A stretch of 39,548 bases of DNA, taken from the NCBI GenBank assembly GCA_036835325.1, contig DAITMF010000032.1, positions 1-39,548 on the forward strand, read 5' to 3'. Below, in pieces: positions 33,428 to 39,548 of the stretch. Under the pieces are notes generated by a model. It was not told where the DNA came from. It searched no databases and saw nothing but the letters and a program-made list of their open reading frames with translations. Origin of the DNA: CAMCHP01 sp036835325. Lineage in GTDB: Bacteria; Bacteroidota; Bacteroidia; Flavobacteriales_D; Sanyastnellaceae. How positions within the stretch are numbered: the first letter of the stretch is position 1; each line of letters starts with the position of its first letter. A program made the translations under genes and the position numbers.

Positions 33428-35591
33428 GCGGAGCCGCGTGCAGCTCAAAATCATCGATGACGAGGCTTTCGCCGCAGCGGTCTTCGCCCCGAATGAAGAC
33501 ATCGAGCGTATCGGGCAGCGCAGAGAGCTTGAACGCGCCGGTCACCTGAACCCAATCGCCGCGGTGGCGCAAGGCCATCTTGGGTGTGCTGTAGTGCGGC
33601 CAATCGGTTTGCTCGCCCGTGCGCGTTTGCACCACGAAATAGGCGTTGAGTCCGTGCTGTTCGCCCGCACACAGGTCGTTGGCGCGCACCCATACGCTCG
33701 CGAGCATGGGCCGGTTGAGCCACGAACTGTCGGGCCGGGCGCTGAACAGCACCGTGTAGTCGTCGCACTGCACACGGCGCACGGCCCCGTTTGACACCGC
33801 ATTGGCATCGGCCACGCCATCGAGCGGGTCGTGGGCGATGCGTTCGCTCGGGTCGATTGCGTTTTTCTTTGGTTGGAGGAGTTCGCTTGCGCGGATGGTC
33901 TTCACCACCAACGTGGTTCCGCTGTAAACCGGTTCAGCGATGCCCCACGCCCTGCACGTTTCGCAGCCCACGAAGGATGCGTCAGGTTGCTTGGTGGGAT
34001 GCGCGACGAGCACGAAGCGATCGTCGGGTTTGAAATGCGCGGCGAGCGGATTGTCGTAGCCCTCGGGGGCGAAGAACGCAAGCAGTGCCCGTGTCTCGGT
34101 GATACTCGCCCGCGTGAGGTGGGCTCCCAAAAGTGGGATGCCGCTGTGGAAGGCCAGGCCCATTGCAGTGCGCTCGGTAAGGGCATCGGGTTCGCGCGCG
34201 AAGACCTCAGAGCCCAGGTGAAAGAAGGGCAGCGGAATGATGGCCGCGTACTGACGGTCACCTAAGGCGTTGAGCGCAGCTTGTGCCTCGGCATCGGGCC
34301 GAAAGAGCGGATGGGCCTCGCCACTGCGCTCGCGCCGCTGCTGGCCGTGGAGGAAGGCCGCTTCACCCACCAAGAGTAAGAAAAAGCCCAAGACCAATGA
34401 ACGTCCTACCGCCGGTGCACTCGTGGCGAACACCTTGTCGATGACCACCACCGCAGCAGCCGTCAGCACGAAGTAGAGCGGCCAGGCAAAGCGGCCGATG
34501 CCGCGGAAATCGCGCAGAAAAGGGATGGCGTTGAGCGACTCCTCGCCGAGGGCCGCAAAGGGCTGTCCGCATGCGATGACAAAGAGCATCACCGCAGCTG
34601 CGAGGGCCGGCAGCAGTTCGCGCAGCGCCGGTGAGAACCACAGCTTGGGCCGCAGGGCCGCCCACAGCGGGAAGCTTACCACCACCAAGGCCGCGCTGAC
34701 ACCGATGTAGGCGTGTCCTTCCCAGCCCGACTGCAATCTGAGCGCGCGGGTAACGCTGCTGTACGGACCCACCTGCGGGAAGAGCAGCGCACCGATCGAC
34801 GAGGTAAACTCGAAGAATCCGTAGGGCTCAGGCATCCTACAGGGGTGGACATCGGTGAGCTTGAGCACGGCCAGAAAGCCCGCCATGGGCAGGAGGCTCG
34901 TGACGAATGCCGCGATGAGCACACCGCGGCGTTGGGTGAAGCGACCACCATCCATCCCCCCAAAAAACAACCAACTAAAGCCCAGCACGAGCGCGGTGAA
35001 GGCGATGGCGATCATGCCGAGGTAGGCGTGCACGAACAGTGCGGCAGCGTTGAGCAGCGTGAGCACCAGCATGCGGCGGAGGTTTGGCCGGTCGATGACG
35101 CGCAGGGCGAGCCACCACGCGAGGGGGATGACGAGGGTAAAGCTGAGCGCGTAATGTCCGGTTGCGCGGGCTACCTGCGGCGCCAGCAGCGCATAGCCCA
35201 CGGCCCCTGCCACGGCCACGTTGGTGCTCACCCCAAAACGGCGGAGGATCTTGAACAGCGGAAACGGCGTGAGCAGCCACGACAGGTGGATGAGCAGCAT
35301 CAGCAGCGGTGCCGACCAGTGACCGATGCCGAGTAGCTGCGCAGGCCAACGCCAGAGCACACTGATGAGCGGCGTTTGATCGGTGTAGAGGATGTGTTCA
35401 CCGTAGGGTGCGGCCATGCCCTCGAAATTGCCGACCGCATCGTTGTGGGCGCTGTACCACGCAAAGGTGTAGAGGTTTTTGATGCCATCGGCGCCGAAGC
35501 CCGGGTCAACGGTGTGGGGCGCGTACACCTGCGCACCGTGCGCGGCGAGCAGGAAGACGAGCGTAGGCAGTAGCAGGCGCAGGTAGGGCAT
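33411..35591 (-). CDS. Multi-pass membrane protein, GT-C-like, with jelly-roll-like C-terminus
   Basis: A 726-residue protein. It begins with a hydrophobic helix (LRLLLPTLVFLLAAHGAQ), and the first loop contains Asp-rich, membrane-proximal segments (VDPGFGADGIKNLYTFAWY, PYGEHILYTDQTPLISVLW) resembling the first loop of GT-C glycosyltransferases. About ten hydrophobic segments run to residue ~440, then a ~280-residue soluble part. The last ~110 residues (from YTVLFSARPDSSW to IDDFELH) resemble a CBM4/9-type jelly roll. The function may be transfer of sugars from lipid carriers, but this is inference. ATG 35591 begins the first helix; a longer open frame to 35687 is rejected. It is convergent with the cyclase. 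Confidence 0.75.
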   Translation of the reverse strand: MPYLRLLLPTLVFLLAAHGAQVYAPHTVDPGFGADGIKNLYTFAWYSAHNDAVGNFEGMAAPYGEHILYTDQTPLISVLWRWPAQLLGIGHWSAPLLMLLIHLSWLLTPFPLFKILRRFGVSTNVAVAGAVGYALLAPQVARATGHYALSFTLVIPLAWWLALRVIDRPNLRRMLVLTLLNAAALFVHAYLGMIAIAFTALVLGFSWLFFGGMDGGRFTQRRGVLIAAFVTSLLPMAGFLAVLKLTDVHPCRMPEPYGFFEFTSSIGALLFPQVGPYSSVTRALRLQSGWEGHAYIGVSAALVVVSFPLWAALRPKLWFSPALRELLPALAAAVMLFVIACGQPFAALGEESLNAIPFLRDFRGIGRFAWPLYFVLTAAAVVVIDKVFATSAPAVGRSLVLGFFLLLVGEAAFLHGQQRRERSGEAHPLFRPDAEAQAALNALGDRQYAAIIPLPFFHLGSEVFAREPDALTERTAMGLAFHSGIPLLGAHLTRASITETRALLAFFAPEGYDNPLAAHFKPDDRFVLVAHPTKQPDASFVGCETCRAWGIAEPVYSGTTLVVKTIRASELLQPKKNAIDPSERIAHDPLDGVADANAVSNGAVRRVQCDDYTVLFSARPDSSWLNRPMLASVWVRANDLCAGEQHGLNAYFVVQTRTGEQTDWPHYSTPKMALRHRGDWVQVTGAFKLSALPDTLDVFIRGEDRCGESLVIDDFELHAAPLTSME
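33882..33898 (+). repeat. Hairpin/GATG repeat copy
   Basis: TT, CGC-TTGC-GCG, GATGG, in the 3' part of the GT-C-like gene (opposite strand). Confidence 0.4.
34949..34966 (-). repeat. T-run/GGATGGATG repeat copy
   Basis: Minus strand: T-run, GGG, then GGATGGATG (34957-34949). It encodes FFGGMDGG in a loop of the GT-C-like protein, a different frame from other coding copies. Confidence 0.5.
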
Positions 35592-35598
35592 CGTTGGG

Positions 35599-35606
35599 TA
35601 AAGGTA
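35599..35606 (-). promoter_or_regulatory. Possible -7 element of the GT-C-like gene
   Basis: Minus-strand TACCTTTA (35606 to 35599) is one mismatch from TAnnTTTG and ends 8 bases before the ATG, again predicting a leader of only a few bases. Confidence 0.4.
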
Positions 35607-35665
35607 GCGATTGGGGTTTAACGTTTCCTCACAGTTTTGGTAACCCGGTATCCTCAACAAAAGCC

Positions 35666-35673
35666 TAACTTCG
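35666..35673 (+). promoter_or_regulatory. Possible redoxin -7 element
   Basis: TAACTTCG is one mismatch from TAnnTTTG and lies 39 bases before the redoxin ATG. Confidence 0.3.
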
Positions 35674-35712
35674 GATGTTGCTACCATGCAATAGTTTAAA
35701 AATTCTTACTGT

Positions 35713-36354
35713 ATGAAACGTGTACTTACCCCTCTGTTGCTCGGCATGTTCGCCGTTGCAGCCGTTGCATTTACTGTGGGCGATGAGCCCAAATCACTGG
35801 CCGTTGGCGACAAAGCGCCGATGACCGATTACAAAATGGAAGACCCCGGCGGTCGCAGCCACACCCTTTCGTCGTTGGCCGGCGAAAACGGTTTGGTGGT
35901 GATTTTCTCGTGCAATACTTGTCCGTTCGTCGTTGGCCGCGAAGGCAAATCTGAAGGCTGGGAAGGCCGTTACAACGACGTGCACGCGCAAGCTGCGAAG
36001 TTGAACATCGGTTCGGTGTTGGTGAACTCGAACGAAGCCAAGCGCGCCGATGTAGACAGCAAGGAAGCGATGAAGGCACACATTGGCGAGAAGCAATACA
36101 AAATGCCGTACGTGATTGACGCCAACCACAAACTGGCCGATGCTTTTGGTGCGCGCACCACGCCGCACGTGTACCTCTTCAACAAAGACATGGAGTTGGT
36201 GTATGTGGGCGCGATCGACGACAACGTTGACAGCGCGAAAGAGGTGAAAGAGCACTACCTGAGCGATGCCATGGAGGCCCTCGCGGCGGGCAAGTCGATT
36301 GAGGTGTCGAGCACCAAGCCGATTGGCTGCAGCATTAAGCGGGTTGGGGCGTAA
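35713..36354 (+). CDS. Exported thioredoxin-like (AhpC/TSA-type redoxin) protein
   Basis: A 213-residue protein with a signal peptide (MKRVLTPLLLGMFAVAAVAFTVG) and a redoxin fold. The active-site motif is CNTC (Cys67 and Cys70, followed by PFVVG). A cis-Pro loop (ARTTPHVYLF) and a conserved Cys206 near the C-terminus (KPIGCSIKRVG) complete the pattern of a common Bacteroidota thioredoxin-like family. The role is probably periplasmic thiol or peroxide redox chemistry; the substrate is unknown. It is monocistronic, with a strong terminator just downstream. Confidence 0.9.
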   Translation: MKRVLTPLLLGMFAVAAVAFTVGDEPKSLAVGDKAPMTDYKMEDPGGRSHTLSSLAGENGLVVIFSCNTCPFVVGREGKSEGWEGRYNDVHAQAAKLNIGSVLVNSNEAKRADVDSKEAMKAHIGEKQYKMPYVIDANHKLADAFGARTTPHVYLFNKDMELVYVGAIDDNVDSAKEVKEHYLSDAMEALAAGKSIEVSSTKPIGCSIKRVGA

Positions 36355-36376
36355 GGCTCGCCGTATGATATTAAAG

Positions 36377-36402
36377 AAAGCGCCTTGCGGCGCTTTTTTT
36401 TG
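36377..36402 (+). terminator. Intrinsic terminator after the redoxin gene
   Basis: The stem AAAGCGCC/GGCGCTTT (36377-36384 with 36389-36396, loop TTGC) is followed by a continuous T-run, 22 bases after the redoxin stop. Confidence 0.85.
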
Positions 36403-36442
36403 TGCTTTTTGCAAGGGGGAGGCGTGCCCCCACCCCTCACCT

Positions 36443-37183
36443 CTACCCACCGAAACGGCCAAACGCTATGCTCAACATCGGTGAGAACGTGGTGCTTGAA
36501 ATGTTCAGGTTGGCTTGCAGGTCAACACCGATGGCGAAATGGTCGGTGGGGACAAACTTGAAGCCCGCCTTGCCCACAACACCCACACTGAAAAAGTACT
36601 CTGTGCGGTAATACTCACCAAAAAACGTGTAACCAATCACTTCGTCGGTGCGGCGCGTCCCCCAAAGCGGTGCCAAACCGCCTTGGAGCTCAATCCTAAG
36701 AAGTCCGTTCCGCTTGTGCACGCCGTACATCAGTCCTATCTGGTTGAAACGCTCAGCATTGACCGGACCAAACAACACCAGCTCGTGAAACCGGTAATAG
36801 TCAACACTGAAGACTTGCCGGTGTGTGAAGAAGTTCACTTCGAGTCCGGCTGCACCTCCTGCACTCCGCATGCTCCTGTAAACACCAAGCTTCGGATTCA
36901 CCGCAAAGCCGGTCAAGGCATCGGTGGCCGTTTGTGCCGTGCTGCTGGCCATCCACACAAACAGCGACACGATGAAGGCCACAGCGTGGAAAATCCGCGT
37001 CTTTACCTGCGAAGCGCCAAACAGAACCGAGCGGCCATCTGCATGAACGGCGTCCGGTTCAGGTGCAGTGTTGACCACCACTTCTTCGGTTACTTCCGGA
37101 GCATCGAGACGTTCAACAACGACAGAGCTTTCTGAATCGTTTGCAGCTGCGTTTCCATCCTGCGAAGCAGAAGCCCCGCTCAT
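36443..37183 (-). CDS. Acidic N-terminus/TM/outer-membrane-like beta protein, unknown function
   Basis: A 246-residue protein, not recognised. It starts with about 70 acidic, Ser/Ala/Val-rich residues. A strong hydrophobic segment (HAVAFIVSLFVWMASSTAQ) then resembles a signal peptide but sits internally. The C-terminal ~140 residues show alternating beta pattern and end in Phe/Gly-Gly, like small porin-type barrels (FSPMLSIAFGRFGG). The ATG at 37183 lies one base past the stop of the upstream gene; 37198 and 37270 are alternatives. The signal-peptide-like segment would begin at a GTA codon (Val), so no start fits there. It may be an anti-sigma-like or membrane-spanning adaptor, or an ancestral signal start may have been lost by mutation. 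Tight coupling to the coiled-coil gene suggests joint function. Confidence 0.65.
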   Translation of the reverse strand: MSGASASQDGNAAANDSESSVVVERLDAPEVTEEVVVNTAPEPDAVHADGRSVLFGASQVKTRIFHAVAFIVSLFVWMASSTAQTATDALTGFAVNPKLGVYRSMRSAGGAAGLEVNFFTHRQVFSVDYYRFHELVLFGPVNAERFNQIGLMYGVHKRNGLLRIELQGGLAPLWGTRRTDEVIGYTFFGEYYRTEYFFSVGVVGKAGFKFVPTDHFAIGVDLQANLNISSTTFSPMLSIAFGRFGG

Positions 37184-37184
37184 T

Positions 37185-37847
37185 TCAGCACCGCTCATCA
37201 GCGATCGAACGGTCAATTCGCCGTTGATCCACGCTAAAGCGGGCGCGCCATTCGGCAAGGCGGATTTCATCGTCCATTTTCGTCCGTCCCACCAACTTCT
37301 TCAATCGCAGGCGGATGCGCAGCATGGGTACCATGCGTTTCCAGCGCTCATCGTCAGCGTTTAAATCTTCGCACTTTGACAGGTCGTGCGCGGCGAGGTT
37401 GCTGTAGGCCTCGATGAGCAGAGCGGCCTCTTCTTCGCGGTGCTTGAGCACGCGCTCCATGAGGCCGATGTTCAAGGTCAGGGCATCGCGCTCCATTTCG
37501 AGTTCGCGCGTAGTGACCTCAAGTTCGTTCAGCCGTGCCATGTCGGCCGCCATCGCCTCTTGATCGGCGGCAAACCGATCGCCGTACACCTTGGGGTAGA
37601 GGTTCATCACCACGCTCGAGAGCACGTTGAGCTTGTGTTCGCGCAGGTGCAGCTGCCGCATACGGGCCTGCTTGGGCAGCATGTAGCCGAAGGGTTGAAC
37701 ATCGTACATCAGGGCGAGGTCGGCCTGGCTGCAGGCGAGGCGTTCGCGCAGGTACTGTGTACTACTGCCGGTGAGCTTCCGGGCTTTAGCGTAGCGGGCA
37801 TACTCGTTGTGGAGTTTGCGCGCAGAAGTGTGGAGTTTTTTCATCAT
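37185..37847 (-). CDS. Coiled-coil protein, unknown function
   Basis: A 220-residue, highly charged protein, not recognised. It begins MMKKLHTSARKLHNEYARYAKARKLT and has a long predicted coiled coil in the middle (AADMARLNELEVTTRELEMERDALTLNIGLMERVL). The C-terminus is basic (IRLRLKKLVGRTKM) and ends in Cys. There is no signal peptide or membrane segment, so it is probably cytoplasmic. ATG 37847 (or 37844) is chosen; the frame stays open to 38135 but that part is low-complexity and crosses a promoter-like element. It is followed one base later by the acidic/TM/barrel-like gene. Confidence 0.7.
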   Translation of the reverse strand: MMKKLHTSARKLHNEYARYAKARKLTGSSTQYLRERLACSQADLALMYDVQPFGYMLPKQARMRQLHLREHKLNVLSSVVMNLYPKVYGDRFAADQEAMAADMARLNELEVTTRELEMERDALTLNIGLMERVLKHREEEAALLIEAYSNLAAHDLSKCEDLNADDERWKRMVPMLRIRLRLKKLVGRTKMDDEIRLAEWRARFSVDQRRIDRSIADERC

Positions 37848-37864
37848 TAAAAAATTTTCTTCGG

Positions 37865-37872
37865 CAAAGCTG
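37865..37872 (-). promoter_or_regulatory. Possible -7 element of the coiled-coil gene
   Basis: Minus-strand CAGCTTTG (37872 to 37865) is one mismatch from TAnnTTTG, ending 18 bases before the ATG at 37847. Confidence 0.35.
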
Positions 37873-37945
37873 GAAGGTCTCGATTTTACCAGCAAACGGA
37901 ATTTGAGCAAAATGTGACGTTTTGGAGGGGGGTAGTTTGGTTTGA

Positions 37946-37963
37946 TTTTCGCTTGCGCGGATG
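37946..37963 (+). repeat. T-run/hairpin/GATG repeat copy
   Basis: TTTT, CGC-TTGC-GCG, GATG, in intergenic DNA. Confidence 0.45.
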
Positions 37964-38136
37964 AGAATTTTTTGTCTGTAGAAGATTGTTTATCAATGAA
38001 TTGCAAATTTTTGACATGGGCAAAACGACCGGAGGGGGGAGGGGTCGAAAACGGGACTTTTTGAAGGGGGGTTTTTGGGGTGAAAATTTTTTGATTTTGG
38101 GGTTTTGGATGCTCGCTTCGCTCGGTTTTTGACACT

Positions 38137-38164
38137 GTAGGGACGCCCTATAGGGCGTCTCTAC
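38137..38164. repeat. 28-bp palindrome (GTAG-GGACG...CGTCT-CTAC type)
   Basis: A 14-bp inverted repeat with no loop and a single G-T wobble. Its arms (GTAGGGACG and CGTCTCTAC) resemble the ends of short dispersed palindromes that I recall from other bacterial genomes. No T-run follows, so it is unlikely to be a terminator. Confidence 0.7.
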
Positions 38165-38365
38165 GGCCCGATACTCTTGCTCAATACTGTTTTGGGTTTA
38201 CGATCATAGAGATTATGGGGATTTTGGCTCGCTGTGCTCGCGTGCTGGCCTTTTCAAAACGAAAAGCACGAAATGAACGAAACCTCGCTATCTGTTTCAG
38301 TAACCACTTCACAATTCGTGCAGGTAGTTTACCAACGGATAGGTGGTTCGGGTCAGCCGGTACCT

Positions 38366-38386
38366 CATCCGCGCAGCGAGAAAAAA
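38366..38386 (-). repeat. T-run/hairpin/GATG repeat copy
   Basis: Minus strand: T6, CT, CGC-TGC-GCG, GATG. It begins at the first base after the stop codon of the dioxygenase gene. Confidence 0.45.
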
Positions 38387-39292
38387 CTACCGCAGCGCTG
38401 ATGCCTTTGCACCCGAAAATACAACTGACCGCATGGAGGTTGAGCCGTACGCGATGCCGTCGATGGGATAGCTGACCTCGTCGCCTTCGGCACGCAAGCC
38501 GAGCGCATACATGAGCGGGAAATAGTGATCGGGCGTTGGGATGCTCAAGCGCGCCGCCGAACCCAGCGACTCCCACGAAATCAGTGCTTTGTGGTGGCCG
38601 GCGTCAATCAATGCCTTTGATTGCGCATCGAATTCGATGGCCCAGTCAAACGCGTTGCTTTCGGGGAAAGTCAAGCGGCGGAGGTTGTGGACGATGTTGC
38701 CGCTGGCCATCACCACCACGCCTTTTCGGCGCAAAAAGCGCAATTGCCGGCCGAGTTCGTAGTGGTATTCGGCTCCGCGTGCATAATCGATGCTGAGCTG
38801 GATGACCGGGATATCGGCATCGGGGTACATGTGGTAGAGCACGCACCATGTGCCGTGGTCGAAGCCCCACTCGTGGTCTTCGTGAACGGGGACCTCGGCC
38901 AATTCGTTGGCGATGAAGTGGGCCAAGGCAGGGTTGCCCGGTGCCGGGTAGTTGAGGGTGTAGAGGCGATCGTCCATCCGTCCGAAATCGTAAATCGTTT
39001 TCGGATTTTCCACCGCGCTGACCCGTGTTGAACCCGGCGTGAGCCAGTGCGCCGAAACCGACACGATGGCCCGCGGACGGGGGAATTGCCCGCCAAGTTT
39101 GCGCCACGCTTCAACGTAGGGATTGTTGCCAAGGGCGTAAAGCGGCGCACCGTGACCGATGAAGAGGGCGGGTGCCGGCTGTTCAGCATCGGGCCAGCCG
39201 CTGGCGGTTTGGGCGAGCGATCGCAGGTTGTTCATGAGCAATGTGCCGGCTGCGGCGGCACCGAGGGTTTTGATGAACTTTTTACGTTCCAT
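38387..39292 (-). CDS. DODA-type extradiol aromatic-ring-opening dioxygenase (YgiD-like), export-like N-terminus
   Basis: A 301-residue member of the LigB/DODA class III extradiol dioxygenases, related to 4,5-DOPA dioxygenase. Likely metal-binding His residues are in FIGHGAPLYA (His47) and SVSAHWL (His82), with family motifs WGFDHGTW, GNIVHNL and TPDHYFPLMYALG. The N-terminus (MERKKFIKTLGAAAAGTLLMNNL) resembles a Tat-type or hydrophobic export signal, although twin Lys replaces twin Arg. E. coli YgiD is cytoplasmic and lacks this extension. The start at 39292 includes this segment. The substrate is not known. Confidence 0.88.
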   Translation of the reverse strand: MERKKFIKTLGAAAAGTLLMNNLRSLAQTASGWPDAEQPAPALFIGHGAPLYALGNNPYVEAWRKLGGQFPRPRAIVSVSAHWLTPGSTRVSAVENPKTIYDFGRMDDRLYTLNYPAPGNPALAHFIANELAEVPVHEDHEWGFDHGTWCVLYHMYPDADIPVIQLSIDYARGAEYHYELGRQLRFLRRKGVVVMASGNIVHNLRRLTFPESNAFDWAIEFDAQSKALIDAGHHKALISWESLGSAARLSIPTPDHYFPLMYALGLRAEGDEVSYPIDGIAYGSTSMRSVVFSGAKASALR

Positions 39293-39504
39293 TTGCGAAG
39301 AAAGCCCTTCACACTGGAGGGCTCATACGAACTTAACTAATCCTCAAGGTTTTCGCTTCGCGGATGGCGGATTGAGGCGTGAATTTGAGATTATTTCACA
39401 AATCGGTGGGGGTTCGGATGGAAATGGATTGCGGTGGTAAAAAGAAGGGCCACGGGTGTAAAGTTGGTGGGGAGGGTTGCGGGTCTAAGGGCACCATTTA
39501 CCAC
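39293..39504 (+). other. Intergenic region upstream of the dioxygenase gene
   Basis: No gene is evident. It contains an 8-bp hairpin (39303-39310 with 39316-39323, one G-T pair) in what would be the dioxygenase leader, and a T-run/hairpin/GATG repeat copy at 39350-39367. Confidence 0.5.
39350..39367 (+). repeat. T-run/hairpin/GATG repeat copy
   Basis: TTTT, CGC-TTC-GCG, GATGG, in intergenic DNA. Confidence 0.45.
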
Positions 39505-39543
39505 TACTTTTGAGTGCTTTATACGTAGCTTACGCTACGTATA
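39505..39543 (+). promoter_or_regulatory. Promoter element followed by a 10-bp hairpin at the window edge
   Basis: TACTTTTG (39505-39512) is an exact TAnnTTTG match. A perfect 10-bp stem (39520-39529 with 39534-39543, loop TTAC) starts 8 bases later, about where a transcript would begin. The product lies beyond the window. Confidence 0.4.
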
Positions 39544-39548
39544 ACAGA

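Larger units (their letters stand above)
37848..38386 (+). other. Intergenic region, G/T-rich, no gene seen
   Basis: A stretch of about 540 bases without a credible gene. It holds the promoter of the coiled-coil gene, two hairpin/GATG repeat copies, G-runs between 38031 and 38102 (several of four to six G) separated by T-runs, and a 28-bp palindrome at 38137-38164. Base composition is strongly strand-asymmetric (G and T on the plus strand). Confidence 0.6.

Noticed and set aside
37848..38135. Upstream extension of the coiled-coil gene to an ATG at 38135
   Set aside because: The extension is Pro/Lys-rich with no recognisable character, crosses G-runs and a promoter-like element, and the ATG at 37847 has better context.
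38137..38164. The palindrome as an intrinsic terminator
   Set aside because: There is no T-run after the stem on either strand and no gene ends close enough.

Overview
The window looks like chromosomal DNA of a member of the Bacteroidota (probably a flavobacterial or related lineage with fairly high GC). The evidence is a Bacteroidota-type -7 promoter element (TAnnTTTG) close upstream of many genes, no obvious Shine-Dalgarno sequences, the long form of IspG, a type IX secretion (T9SS) C-terminal domain, and a LytS-type sensor kinase with a large periplasmic propeller. No phage, insertion sequence, CRISPR array or rRNA was seen.

Left part (1-14.6 kb), mostly housekeeping. A tRNA-Leu(UAG) precedes trigger factor, ClpP and ClpX (the protein-folding/proteolysis cluster), a small two-helix membrane protein and the long IspG. 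Convergent to these is a minus-strand run yicC > gmk > nadD, followed by a separately promoted PhoD-like phosphatase. Divergent from yicC run a polyprenyl diphosphate synthase, a MORN-type lipoprotein, RNase R and a secreted beta-lactamase-fold serine hydrolase with a T9SS tail.

Middle part (14.6-33.4 kb), accessory. A lipoprotein and a double-ATPase ABC protein are on the minus strand. A long plus-strand block starts with a GH73 glucosaminidase with two LysM domains. Next are two tandem paralogous secreted proteins, each with five Cys-rich ~132-residue repeats and a C-terminal dockerin-like pair. They are followed by a compact set of four signalling genes: a propeller/LytS-type histidine kinase, a 1638-residue NHL-TPR-transglutaminase-like-TPR protein, a FecR-TPR protein and a CHASE2 adenylate/guanylate cyclase. 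I infer that these four form an envelope-sensing operon.

Right part (33.4-39.5 kb). A multi-pass GT-C-like membrane protein with a jelly-roll-like tail lies convergent to the cyclase. It is followed by a redoxin with a clear terminator, a minus-strand pair (an unrecognised coiled-coil protein and an acidic/TM/barrel-like protein), a G/T-rich intergenic region carrying a 28-bp palindrome, and a DODA-type extradiol dioxygenase with an export-like N-terminus.

Two short sequence patterns recur on both strands through the window and are not explained by the genes: T-run + GGATGGATG (seven exact 9-mers at six loci) and T-rich + tiny CGC/GCG hairpin + GATG (eight loci). Several promoters sit so close to start codons that near-leaderless mRNAs are predicted.
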